Shown here one piece after another: positions 17,355 through 28,781 of a stretch of 64,000 bases of DNA. Position 1 is the first letter of the stretch; the number at the start of each line of letters is the position of its first letter. This stretch comes from Deinococcus sp. JMULE3 (lineage in GTDB: Bacteria; Deinococcota; Deinococci; Deinococcales; Deinococcaceae): positions 2,673,501-2,737,500 of the forward strand of contig NZ_SGWE01000004.1 of NCBI RefSeq assembly GCF_013337115.1, in the 5' to 3' direction. A model generated the notes under the pieces. The model searched no databases. It worked only from the letters and a program-made list of their open reading frames with translations, and had not been told where the DNA came from. The translations under genes and the position numbers were made by a program.

Positions 17355-17993
17355 CTACAGCGTCCCGGCCCGCAGCAGGATCGCGCGGGCGGGCGCGCCG
17401 TCCACCTCGGCCAGGGGCAGGGGCAGGCACACCAGATCGAACTCGCCGTCCGGGACGCCCTCCAGGTTCAGGCTCTCCAGGATGAACACCCCCGCGTCCC
17501 GACACGCCGCGTGCCCCGGCAGGTCCTTGCTGGTCAGGGCGTCCACGCTGGGGCAGTCCGTGCCGATCAGCCGCACGCCGCGCCGCGCCGCCTCCCGCAC
17601 GAAGGCCGGGGAGAGGGCCGGGAAATCGGTCGGGAAGTGGTCCCAGTGCGCGGGCTGCCCGGTCCGCAGCAGCAGCCTGGGCGCAAGGGTGCCCGGCAGA
17701 CTGTCCAGCACCTCTGCCTGAATTGCTCCGTCGTGTGCCGTGACCTCCAGCACCCGGCAGCGGCCCACGTACACGTCCAGCGGCACGTCCTGCAACCTCA
17801 CCCCGGCGTCGTCGTAATGCCACGGCGCGTCCACGTGCGTCCCGGTGTGCGTGCTCGTGCACAGCTCGCCTGTATTCACGCTGTCGCCGGCCGCGATCCG
17901 CGCGCCGGGATTCACCCGGAACGGCGCGTCCCCCGGCCAGTTCGGATGACCGGGCGTGAGGAGGCGGGAGATGTCGTGCGGGAACGTCAGCAT
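17355..17993 (-). CDS. kynB: Cyclase-family protein, probable kynurenine formamidase
   Basis: A 212-residue cyclase-family metal hydrolase. The metal-binding STHTGTHVDAPWHY motif lies near residues 48-61, LIGTDCPSVD near 143-152, and a C-terminal CLPLPL strand follows. The family hydrolyses N-formylkynurenine to kynurenine in tryptophan breakdown, or related cyclic amides. The length fits KynB. No other kynurenine gene is near; the neighbouring pterin enzyme suggests aromatic amino acid metabolism in general. It converges with the thioesterase gene. Confidence 0.8.
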   Translation of the reverse strand: MLTFPHDISRLLTPGHPNWPGDAPFRVNPGARIAAGDSVNTGELCTSTHTGTHVDAPWHYDDAGVRLQDVPLDVYVGRCRVLEVTAHDGAIQAEVLDSLPGTLAPRLLLRTGQPAHWDHFPTDFPALSPAFVREAARRGVRLIGTDCPSVDALTSKDLPGHAACRDAGVFILESLNLEGVPDGEFDLVCLPLPLAEVDGAPARAILLRAGTL

Positions 17994-18052
17994 GCCCCAG
18001 GGTACCCGCCCGCCGCTTGTTTCATGCGCCCCTCATCCCCGACAATGCACGC

Positions 18053-20425
18053 ATGACCCTGCGGACACTCGGGACCCTGTCCGTGGAAGGCGTGACCTTC
18101 CGCCGGGAGAAGGTCCTGCTGCTCCTCGCGTACCTGTGCCTGGAAGGCCCGCAGCCCCGCCGCCGCCTGGCCGAACTGTTCTGGCCCGACGCGACCAACC
18201 CCATGAATTCCCTGGCGCAGCACCTCGTGCACCTGCGCGGCCTGCCCGGCGCCCTGGCCGAGGACGGCCAGCGGGTCGCGGCCGCCATGCCCTGCGACGC
18301 TGCCACGCTGCGCGACCTCGTCCGCCGGGGCCGCCACGAGGACGCCGCCGCGCTGTACGCCGGGCCGTTCATGGACGCCCTGACCATCCCCCTGGGCGCC
18401 GACCTGGAGGAATGGGTGTTCGACACCCGCGACGCCGTCGCGCAGGACGCCCGCGCCGCCCTGATGACCCTCGGCGCGCAGGCCGCCGCGCACGGCCAGG
18501 CCCCCCGCGCCGGGGAACTCGCCGCGCGCGCCCTGACCCTGGACGGCGCCCCGCCCCCCGACGAACTCGACCTGCCCAGACTGCACCACCTCCTGACCCT
18601 GGCCGGGCACCCGCTGGCCGCGCAGGTCGAACGGGACGCCCGCAGCCTCGGCCTGAACCTGACCGCCGCGCCCGCTCCCGTCAGCGCCCCCTTCGCCGGA
18701 CGCGAAACCGAACTGGCCGCCCTGAACACCCTGACCCCCGGCCAGACCGCCTGGATCAGCGGGCACGCCGGAATGGGGAAGACCGCCCTGCTGGAGGCCC
18801 TGGCGCGCAGCGGCGGCTGGACGGTCCTCGCGGGCCGCGCCGAACCCCCCTACGCCACCCTGACCCCCCTGACCGCCGCGCCCCCCACCCACCCGCAGGC
18901 CGCGCACGCCGCGCTGCGCGACCCGCACCTGCGCGTCGCCATCGACAGCTGGGACGCCGCCGACCCCGCCACGCAGGCCGCCCTGACCCACGCCGCCGCC
19001 GCACGCCCCGGCGCCGTCATCGTCATCACGTCCCGGCACCACCCGCCCTTCGACGTGGACCTGCACCTGAACCTCGGCCCGCTGACCCCGGGCGACCTGC
19101 GCGCCCACCCGGACCTTCACGCCCGCACCGACGGGCACCCCGTCCTCGTCGGGCACGCCCTGCGCGGCCAGCCGCTCGACCTGCGCCTCGGCGCCCGCGT
19201 CCGCGCCTACCCCGACCCCGTGCGCGACGCGTTCCTGCTCCTCGCCCTGCAGGACCAGCCCAACCTGCGCGCCACCCGCGCCGCGCTGAACCAGGACGCC
19301 GCCACCTTCGCCCGTACCCTGTCCTACCTGACCACCGAGGGCCTCACCAGCGAAACCGGCCGCGTGTACGCCGCCGCCACCACCCGCGAACACCTGAACC
19401 AGATCCACGTGCACGCCGCGCTGCTGCACCTGCGGCTCGCCCGCGCCCTTCCCGAGGACGCCGCCTGGCCCCACTACGACCGCAGCCGCGACCTCTGGGA
19501 AGACGCCGACGAGACCCGCGCCGCCCACGCCGCCCGCCACCACGCCCACACCCACCTCAAACGCGGCTACCCCGGACAGGCCGCCGCGCTCCTCGACACC
19601 CTGGGTCACCTGCCCACCCTGGCCGTCCCACACGCCTGGGCACTGATCGGCGTGGGCCGCTACCAGGACGCCCTGAACCGCCTGAACACCCTCAGCGCCC
19701 ACGACCAGCAGGTCAGCGACGCCCTGGCCGCCCGCGCCGTCACCCTGATCCGCCTGGGCCGCACCGACGAGGCCGTCACCCTTGCCGAGCAGATCAGCGG
19801 CAGCGGCCCCGACGCCGCCCACGCCGCCAGCGTCCGCGCCCACGCCGCCCGCATGCGTGAAGGGTGGGACGCCGCCCGCCGCCACGCCCAGATCGCCGCC
19901 GACCTCTGGAACCTCCACGGCGACGACGAGGCGCACCTGACCGAACTGGGCATGGTCGCCCGCGCCCAGGTCGGCCTCGGATCGGAGCCGCAGGTGGCCT
20001 TCGCGGAGGTCCTGCGCCGGTCCCAGGACCTTCCCAGCGTGCACGGCATGATCCTCGTCAACTACGCCGCCGCGCTGGGTGACCGTGGCAGCACCGCCCA
20101 GGCCGAGGCCGAACTTCACCGCGCGGTCGAACACCTGACGCTGGCCGGCGACCGCCAGGGGCTCGCCACGGTCCACGGCAACCTGGGCGTCCGGTGCCAC
20201 CTGGCCGGTCAACTGCGAGAGGCCATCGAGCACTACCGCCGGGCGCTGGCGCTGCTGTCCGGGTCAGGACACATCCGACTGCTCGGCGTGACCCTCAGTA
20301 ACCTCAGTGAAATCGACGGTGATCTGTCCGGGTTCGAGGACGCCCTCACCCTCCTGGAACAGGCCGGGCAGGTCGAACTGGTGCAGCGGATCCGTCACAA
20401 CGCACAGATGGTCAGCGCGCCCTGA
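18053..20425 (+). CDS. SARP/BTAD-STAND ATPase-TPR regulator (copy 1)
   Basis: A 790-residue regulator of AfsR/MalT-like build. Residues 1-65 form an OmpR-type winged helix (LLAYLCLEG, RRRLAELFWPD). A BTAD-like helical domain (about 85-200) contains LEEWVFDTRD. A P-loop NTPase follows with Walker A GHAGMGKT (237-244) and Walker B VAIDSWD near 295. Then comes a winged-helix part (RDAFLLLALQDQPN), and TPR-type helices from about 480 to the end. The ATG at 18053 lies 6 bases after GACAAT. It is followed after 51 bases by an exported protease, and the same pair is repeated downstream. The inferred role is ATP-gated activation of the protease gene by an unknown ligand. Confidence 0.87.
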   Translation: MTLRTLGTLSVEGVTFRREKVLLLLAYLCLEGPQPRRRLAELFWPDATNPMNSLAQHLVHLRGLPGALAEDGQRVAAAMPCDAATLRDLVRRGRHEDAAALYAGPFMDALTIPLGADLEEWVFDTRDAVAQDARAALMTLGAQAAAHGQAPRAGELAARALTLDGAPPPDELDLPRLHHLLTLAGHPLAAQVERDARSLGLNLTAAPAPVSAPFAGRETELAALNTLTPGQTAWISGHAGMGKTALLEALARSGGWTVLAGRAEPPYATLTPLTAAPPTHPQAAHAALRDPHLRVAIDSWDAADPATQAALTHAAAARPGAVIVITSRHHPPFDVDLHLNLGPLTPGDLRAHPDLHARTDGHPVLVGHALRGQPLDLRLGARVRAYPDPVRDAFLLLALQDQPNLRATRAALNQDAATFARTLSYLTTEGLTSETGRVYAAATTREHLNQIHVHAALLHLRLARALPEDAAWPHYDRSRDLWEDADETRAAHAARHHAHTHLKRGYPGQAAALLDTLGHLPTLAVPHAWALIGVGRYQDALNRLNTLSAHDQQVSDALAARAVTLIRLGRTDEAVTLAEQISGSGPDAAHAASVRAHAARMREGWDAARRHAQIAADLWNLHGDDEAHLTELGMVARAQVGLGSEPQVAFAEVLRRSQDLPSVHGMILVNYAAALGDRGSTAQAEAELHRAVEHLTLAGDRQGLATVHGNLGVRCHLAGQLREAIEHYRRALALLSGSGHIRLLGVTLSNLSEIDGDLSGFEDALTLLEQAGQVELVQRIRHNAQMVSAP

Positions 20426-20476
20426 TCATGGCCCGGTCACGACCCACCTGACATGCTGCGCCCCGGAGGGACACCC

Positions 20477-22129
20477 ATGATCCGAACCGCATTCCGAACC
20501 CGTCTGCCTGCCCTGCTCCCACTGCTGCTGGGCGCCGCCCACGCCCAGCTCAGCGCGCCCGCCACCGTCGCCCGCACCGCCGGGGTGTACCCGGCTGCCG
20601 CCGCACCCGGCGAGACCGCCTGGATCTTCGGGCTCAGTGGCCTCCCCGCCGAGGGAAAACTGAACGTCGGCGGTCAGACCACCGAGTACCGCCTCGACCG
20701 CCCCAGCGGCTGGCTGGCCTTCCAGGTGCCCCAGGCGGCCGCCGGGGGACCACAGACCCTCACGCTGCGCGGCGCCCCACAGACCCTGCGGCTGAACGTC
20801 CTGACCGTGCCCCCCGGCACCGACGCCCTGGTGTACGTCCGGCCTGACGCCGCGAAGACCGTGCAGGCCGAATACACCCGCCGCCTCCAGGCCCTGACCG
20901 AGACCTGCGCCAAAAGCTGCCCGGCCGAGGTGCAGTCGGTGCTCAGACGCCTGAGTGCCCAGCCGTCCCCCGCACTGACGCCCCTGACCGCCCCCGTGAA
21001 AGTTCAGGGCGTCACGCCGGGACTGGCCGCGCGGGTCGCCGTGAACCCCGCCGTCCGTGCGCCCCTGATCAACCTGAACACGCTGAAAGCCACGAACCTG
21101 ACCCAGCTGCTAAACCCGGTTGCCCGTCCGCCCGCCGCGCCCACCGACTCCATCTGCTCGGCACTGGCGGGCACCGTCCCGACCGCCGGACTGCCGCTGG
21201 GACAGGTGCTCACGCTGCTGGAGCTGATCTTCGCCGGTGACCTGCAGACCGATCCGACCTGGTCCGGGCACCCTACCCAGAGCGACGCACCGTACCGGGA
21301 CGAGAAACCCATCACGGTCCTGCAGAAGGTCCTGCAGGTCAGAGCCGCGTCGGGCAAGGGGACGACCATCCACATTCTCGACACGGCCACCGCCACCGGC
21401 GACTCCTTCGTGATGGACGGCGACATCAACTACTACAACCAGCTGTACGGCAACCGCCCCTACCACGGGCGCGCCGTCGGGGAGATCGCGCAGGCGGTCG
21501 CGCCCGGCGCGCAGCTGAACTACCGGCAGGTCTGCGAGAAGGACGGCAGTTGCTCCACCCTGAAGACCGTGCAGGCCCTGTGCGCCGTCGCCGCCGACGC
21601 CCGGCGCGGCGGGCGGCACGTCGTGAACCTCAGCGTGGGCGGCCCGAACCCCACGCGCGGCCTGGAACTCGCGCTGCGCGAGGTGACCGCCCTGGGCGTG
21701 CCCGTCGCCGCCAGTTACGGCAACCGCGACGACTGCGCCAGTCTGGTCGCCGGGGACCGCTGCAACCACTACCCCGCCGACTGGACCCGCGCCTTCGAGT
21801 TCGGCCCGGCCGTGAATCTGGCGTCACGCAGCCTGCGGCCCACCATGCTGTTCAGCGTCGCCGGGTGGGACATCGCCACACAGGACATGGCGACATACAA
21901 CCGCGGCGTGGGCAACCCCGGCGTGCTGACCGAGGCGCCCAGCGTGCAGGCCCCCGGTGAATTCTGGCTGGGCGGGTACCCGTACTTCGGGACCAGCTTC
22001 GCCGCGCCGGTCGTGAGTGGCCTCCTGGCGAACTGGATGACCTGCCAGCCCGGCGTGCCGCTGCTGCCGCTGATCACCACGCCCGGACAGGTGCCCATCG
22101 CGGCCAGCGTCGTGAACGCCTGCCCCTGA
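20477..22129 (+). CDS. Exported subtilisin-like protease (copy 1)
   Basis: A 550-residue S8-type protease. A signal peptide ends near AHAQ (residue 24). A roughly 250-residue N-terminal region begins with a beta-sandwich-like segment (GVYPAAAAPGETAWIFG). The catalytic domain follows: Asp302 (ILDT), His330 (YHGRAV), Asn416 (YGN) and Ser507 (GTSFAAP). Extra cysteines at about 353, 359, 369, 420 and 429, and the motif HYPADW, are shared with the AT-rich copy at 24764 but not with the lipoprotein subtilase at 1216. The ATG at 20477 has a GGAGG site 7 bases upstream. Probably co-transcribed with the regulator before it. Confidence 0.9.
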   Translation: MIRTAFRTRLPALLPLLLGAAHAQLSAPATVARTAGVYPAAAAPGETAWIFGLSGLPAEGKLNVGGQTTEYRLDRPSGWLAFQVPQAAAGGPQTLTLRGAPQTLRLNVLTVPPGTDALVYVRPDAAKTVQAEYTRRLQALTETCAKSCPAEVQSVLRRLSAQPSPALTPLTAPVKVQGVTPGLAARVAVNPAVRAPLINLNTLKATNLTQLLNPVARPPAAPTDSICSALAGTVPTAGLPLGQVLTLLELIFAGDLQTDPTWSGHPTQSDAPYRDEKPITVLQKVLQVRAASGKGTTIHILDTATATGDSFVMDGDINYYNQLYGNRPYHGRAVGEIAQAVAPGAQLNYRQVCEKDGSCSTLKTVQALCAVAADARRGGRHVVNLSVGGPNPTRGLELALREVTALGVPVAASYGNRDDCASLVAGDRCNHYPADWTRAFEFGPAVNLASRSLRPTMLFSVAGWDIATQDMATYNRGVGNPGVLTEAPSVQAPGEFWLGGYPYFGTSFAAPVVSGLLANWMTCQPGVPLLPLITTPGQVPIAASVVNACP

Positions 22130-22266
22130 TACGGACTCCGATTGAATGGGCTGCAAAGCCCGCTGGGTCCGAGCGGAGGCGAGAAGGAGAGAAACGCCCC
22201 TCCGGACGTGCAGCCGGCAATCCGGTGAAGTTCCGGAGTGTTGGCGAAACAAACGGAATCCGCATG
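22129..22266 (-). repeat. Family A repeat, copy A2 (inverted)
   Basis: It starts at the last base of the protease stop codon (ATACGGACTCCG) and ends at ACGGAATCCGCATG. Hairpin 2 is GAATGGGCTGCAAAGCCCG-like with one degraded arm; hairpin 1 is ATCCGGTGAAGTTCCGGAGT. It is the most diverged of the seven copies. With the following 70 bases it separates the two regulator-protease pairs. Confidence 0.8.
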
Positions 22267-22336
22267 ATTCCGACCACCTGACCCCACCAGACCCGCGCGC
22301 CCCTGCCCCGACCGGGTGGGGGCGTGTCATTTTCAC

Positions 22337-22367
22337 TTGACCCCCCCGCCGGGTGTGTCGCTACAAT
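22337..22367 (+). promoter_or_regulatory. Promoter of the second regulator
   Basis: TTGACC (22337-22342), a 19-base spacer and TACAAT (22362-22367) lie 5 bases before the ATG at 22373. The transcript is probably leaderless or nearly so. Confidence 0.75.
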
Positions 22368-22372
22368 GGTCT

Positions 22373-24738
22373 ATGAAACTTCTCACGTTGGGTGGCCTGC
22401 GGGTGGACGGCGCCAGCTACCGCCGCGAGAAACCCCTGCTGCTCCTCGCCTACCTGCTCCTGGAAGGCCCGCAGCCCCGCCGCCGACTGGCCGACCTGTT
22501 CTGGCCGGACGCCGCGAACCCCATGAACTCCCTGGCGCAGAACCTCATCCGCCTGCGACCCCTGGGCGCCATCACCGAGACCGACCAGCGGGTCGAGGCG
22601 CACCTCCCGTGCGACGCCGCCGACTTCCGCGCCCACCACCGCGCCGCCCGCTGGACCGAAGCCTGCGACACCTACACCGGCGAGTTCCTCGAAGGCCTGC
22701 GCCTGGACCTCACCCCCGACCTCGAAGAGTGGCTGCTCGACACCCGCGACACCCTGGCCAGCGAAGCCCGCGCCGCGCACCTCACCCTCGCCGAACACCA
22801 CCACGCCCGCGCCGAACCCACCCCCGCCCACGCGCACGCCGAACGCGCCTACCGCACCCCCGGCGCGCCCCCCTGCCCCCCCGAGGACCTCACCCGCCTG
22901 TGGCACCTGCTCGGCAGCACCGACCACCCCCTCACGCTGCACCTGCGCCGCGACGCCGACGACCTCGGCCTGCGCCTCCCCACCCCCACACCACCCACCC
23001 CAGACCACACCCTCATCGGACGACACGACGAACTGAGCACCCTGACCGGCCTCCCCACCGGCAGTGTCGCCTGGATCAGCGGCCCCCCCGGCATCGGCAA
23101 GACCACCCTCCTGCGCGCCCTCACCCGCCACGGGTGGCGCCTCCTCAGCGCCCGCGGCGGCCTGCCCCTCGCCACCCTCGAACCCCTCAGCCCCCACCCC
23201 CTGAGCAGCACCGCCGACGCCCTGAACCTCCTGCGCGACACCCGCCTGAAACTCGCCATCGACGACTGGGAAGACTGCGACGACACCACGCGCGCCGCCC
23301 TGACCCTCGCCGCCCGCCAGACCCCCGGCGCGACCATCGCCATCACCGCCCGCCACCCCCCACCATCCCCACCCCACATCACCTCCCCCTGCACTCCCTC
23401 ACCGAACACGACCTCCAAGGGCACCCCGGCGCGCACGCCGCCACCGGCGGCCACCCCACCCTCCTCAGCGCGTACCTGAACGGCACCCCACCCGACCGCA
23501 CCCTCGACGCGCACCTCAGACACCTCGGCGACGACCACCGCCGCCTGTTCCTCGCCCTCGCCGCGCAGGACACCCCCAACCTGGGCGCCACCCGCGCCGC
23601 CCTGAACCTCAGCGCCGCCACCCTCGCGAGCACCCTCGACACCCTCACCCGCGAAGGCCTCACCACCCCAGACGGCAGCATCCGCGCCAGCACCCCCGCC
23701 CGGCACCTCCTCGACACCCACCCCCTCGACACCACCCTCACCCACCTGCACCTCGCCCGCCACCACCCCCGCGACACCGCCTGGCCCCACTGGCTCGCCG
23801 CCCGCGACCTCTGGGAAGACCACGACCACACCCCCTGCGCCGCCGCCGCCCACTGGCACGCCGACCAGGAAATGAAACGCGGCTACCCCGCCAGAGCCGC
23901 CAGAACACTGGAAGTCGCCCCGCAGACCGATGAAGTGAAACTACTCCGAGGATGGGTGTTAGTGAAGGCTGGTGATTCAGTTAATGCTGAACATTGGTTG
24001 AACAATATAGGCCAAGGCGTTTCCGGCAGTTGGGCGCTGATGTCGGTCATGGCAATGTGCAAGTTTAGATTAGGTAGACTCGATGAATGTAGAGACTTAG
24101 CGGAAAAGATCCCGATGAATCTGGGCATATGGAGTGCTCACGCAGCATATGCGCTTGCTAGTTACCATCTCAGAATTGGTAATTATGAAAAAAGTCTTGA
24201 TTGGTATTATAATTCACGTGATTTATATTATTCTAGTGGTGAAATCTCGTCCGCTATACAATGCGGCGGAATGATTTCTACATTAATTTGCAAAAAAGGA
24301 GAAGATCCTCGACTTGCATTTGCCGATGTGTTAGTAGATTCAGAGAATGTTCTGTTAGAAAGGGCTTCAATACTTGTTAACTATGCAGATTGTTTATCTG
24401 AGTATTTGGGATACCATGACTTTGAGCAATTTGAATCAATTTATAAAGAAGCAATACAGATATTCCGGCAGAATGAAAATAGTGATGGCGAAGCAAGTGC
24501 ATTGAATAGCTGTGGAGTGTGCGCCCATTTTGGCGAAAGGTTCGAATACGCGTTAAAATATTATAAAATGGCGTTGAAATGTGTTGAAAGTACAGGAAAC
24601 ATTAGACTTCTTGGAATTATTTCGGCGAATTTGGCGGAAGTGATGGGAGATGCGGACAGAATTAAAGGGGTCATCGATTTTCTATCTCGGTCGGGGCACG
24701 GTGAGATAGCAGAACAAATAGGAAATAACCTTCTATGA
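22373..24738 (+). pseudogene. SARP/BTAD-STAND-TPR regulator (copy 2), frameshifted
   Basis: Homologous to the regulator at 18053 from end to end. The winged helix and BTAD part are nearly identical. Walker A is GPPGIGKTT and Walker B LAIDDWED; C-terminal TPR blocks align (RLGRLDECRDLAEKI, GNIRLLGIISANLAEV). The frame from 22373 breaks at a run of six C (23356-23361); one more C would restore alignment and join it to the frame that ends at 24738. Uncorrected, the first part stops at 23479 (368 residues). From about 23930 the DNA turns AT-rich, yet the frame stays open, which argues for function, a recent mutation, a programmed shift or an assembly error. Confidence 0.8.
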
Positions 24739-24763
24739 GGGCACACAAGTGGAGGTATATGCT

Positions 24764-26425
24764 ATGAAAAACATATATTGGTGGTTGATATTGATTTTAA
24801 TATACGGTAATGCGGGTGCGTTTAGTATTGTTCCAGACCATATAATTAATAAGCTAGGGCTTAATATAGTTATGGACGCCAGAGAGAGTGCTTTCTTTAA
24901 TGATGGAAGGCGGCCATTTGTAAAAATAGGGAATTCATATTCAGAATGCTATCCAATTCAAAATCTGAATACATGGTATTGTAATATTCCGGATGGAGTA
25001 CCTATTGGAGAGCAGCAGATTCACCTTCTAGCCTCTAGGATCGGTCCTGTAATATCAAAAGCGAGTGCAATTTTTGGCGCTAAAGAGATATCTGTCATAA
25101 TATTAAACGATTTGGGGAAGATCGGAGCTGCAAAAAGTGCCACAATATCCCATGTTGATCCGCCTTTCGATATTTGGGCTGCCTCGCTAATTGGTGAAAG
25201 TGGTGATCTAGTAAAGAAAAATCTTTACGCAGCTGATTTTGATGGAGATGATGCTCTTTCAAGATCTGATGTGTATATTCCCAAATCTGCTCAATTGTTT
25301 GCATCGCAGAACGAAGATGAAAAATCAAGCATCCCGAGGGCTTGCACAAGCGGGATGACGATTATTAGCGAGCCAAAATCGCACATTACTTTAAAAATGT
25401 TGTTATCCAGCCAGGAGGACAGCTCCTTGGCGGTAGTCCCGACCAGGGAGCCAACTGTGGGAGACTCTTCTCTGGAATCTGATTTTCAAACTGTTTATTC
25501 TGCAGATGAAGCAAGTGTTATGAATGACATTATAATAAAGAGTTTTGGTTTGCCTGAAGATATGCGGGATAAATTTTTAACTCAATATCGTATAGATAAA
25601 AACAATGATTCGATGTCCAGATTTGATGTTCCGACAAGTGATTATTATGAGCCGATCAAATCGAAGATCATTATTCTTGATACCTTCGATTCTGAAACTG
25701 GAATTGATAATTTCAATTTAGAGAATAGGCTATACCATGGCAAAGTGGTTTACAATATAATTAAGAGTATTGTTGGAGAAAGCGCAGATGTGGTTGCAAG
25801 GGATGTCTGCAAAACTGCTAATGGTGTATGCGACACTCGGTATATTATTGATGAGATATGCCAAGCTATATATGAGGCCGGAGAAAGGTCAATCATTATT
25901 AATATGAGCCTTTCGGGTAGTTTTGGCGGTAGAGACCTTTTTGAAGTTATAAAGTATGCTTCAGGTGTGGGTATAATCTTTGTTGTATCTAGCGGTAATA
26001 CCGATAAGTGCTCGGACGACCCTTCTAAATCATTGTGTCGTCAGTATCCGGCGGATTGGATAGGCAAGATTAATGGACTTGCCTTAGGGGGCATTATTTC
26101 TGTGGGATCGATTGAGCCTTCGTATGGTAAAGATTCGTTGAGATACGATAAGTTTTCTGATTTTGATATTAAATCTGCAAATAATCCGGATAATTTAAAT
26201 TATGCATCTATATATGCCCCCGGGGAGTATTACATGATGGATAGAGGCATAGCGGCAATTAAGAGAAAAGGAACATCGTTTTCGGTCCCATACGTTTCAG
26301 GCGTGCTCGCCTTATGGCAATACATTTCAGGAGAAAAAATGCCATGTAGGATTGGTGAAGTGGATGTCAATCTTGGGGTAATGGTACTACGTTTTCCTTC
26401 TGGTAGCCGTGGTCTAAATTGCTAA
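24764..26425 (+). CDS. Exported subtilisin-like protease (copy 2), AT-rich
   Basis: A 553-residue protease. An N-terminal hydrophobic stretch (residues 4-20) looks like a signal peptide. The triad is intact: Asp306 (ILDT), His325 (YHGKVV), Asn412 (SGN) and Ser505 (GTSFSVP). Cysteines near 349, 356, 366, 416 and 425, and QYPADW, match copy 1, so the two are paralogues despite very different base composition. The ATG at 24764 has GGAGG 8 bases upstream, better than the GTG at 24749. Codon use (ATA, AGA, TTA) is unlike the rest of the window, indicating DNA from a lower-GC source. It lies 25 bases after the second regulator. Confidence 0.88.
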   Translation: MKNIYWWLILILIYGNAGAFSIVPDHIINKLGLNIVMDARESAFFNDGRRPFVKIGNSYSECYPIQNLNTWYCNIPDGVPIGEQQIHLLASRIGPVISKASAIFGAKEISVIILNDLGKIGAAKSATISHVDPPFDIWAASLIGESGDLVKKNLYAADFDGDDALSRSDVYIPKSAQLFASQNEDEKSSIPRACTSGMTIISEPKSHITLKMLLSSQEDSSLAVVPTREPTVGDSSLESDFQTVYSADEASVMNDIIIKSFGLPEDMRDKFLTQYRIDKNNDSMSRFDVPTSDYYEPIKSKIIILDTFDSETGIDNFNLENRLYHGKVVYNIIKSIVGESADVVARDVCKTANGVCDTRYIIDEICQAIYEAGERSIIINMSLSGSFGGRDLFEVIKYASGVGIIFVVSSGNTDKCSDDPSKSLCRQYPADWIGKINGLALGGIISVGSIEPSYGKDSLRYDKFSDFDIKSANNPDNLNYASIYAPGEYYMMDRGIAAIKRKGTSFSVPYVSGVLALWQYISGEKMPCRIGEVDVNLGVMVLRFPSGSRGLNC

Positions 26426-26437
26426 CTATGTCAATAT

Positions 26438-26477
26438 AAAAACCGGAGATGACCAATATTTTCTTGGGCATCTCCGG
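26438..26477 (-). terminator. gyrB terminator
   Basis: The stem CCGGAGATG/CATCTCCGG (26443-26477) is followed on the minus strand by TTTTTATATT. It lies 14 bases past the gyrB stop and also separates gyrB from the convergent AT-rich protease. Confidence 0.85.
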
Positions 26478-26490
26478 CATGAGCGTAAGG

Positions 26491-28625
<2,135 letters not shown>

Positions 28626-28630
28626 ATATT

Positions 28631-28647
28631 TTACGCCAATAGCGTAA
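28631..28647. promoter_or_regulatory. RDRM palindrome upstream of gyrB
   Basis: TTACGCCAATAGCGTAA is a 17-bp palindrome with TTACGC/GCGTAA arms. It fits the radiation/desiccation response motif bound by the repressor DdrO, whose cleavage by the metalloprotease IrrE/PprI switches on the Deinococcus DNA damage response. It sits 5 bases upstream of the gyrB -35 box. Confidence 0.88.
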
Positions 28648-28781
28648 TATCGGTCCGGGTATCGCCCGGCGCACAACCTGCCGAAAACAGCGCCCGAAAC
28701 GCACAAAACACCGCTCATCCCAGGGGGCCTGTCCACGGACTCGCCCCGTGCGGGCAGGTCAGGCGTCACAATAGGAACCCG

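Noticed and set aside
17987..20233. Long Gly/Val/Gln-rich minus-strand frame opposite the first SARP regulator
   Set aside because: No homology-like motif; the plus strand has a full, motif-rich regulator with a matching paralogue.
18053..26425. Calling the regulator-protease pairs an anti-phage defence island
   Set aside because: STAND ATPases and proteases do occur in defence, but the proteases here are exported and the regulators carry a DNA-binding SARP head; no other defence gene, integrase or phage gene is near.
26438..26477. Terminator assigned to the AT-rich protease (plus strand)
   Set aside because: The T tract lies on the minus-strand side, so it fits gyrB; on the plus strand no T run follows the stem.
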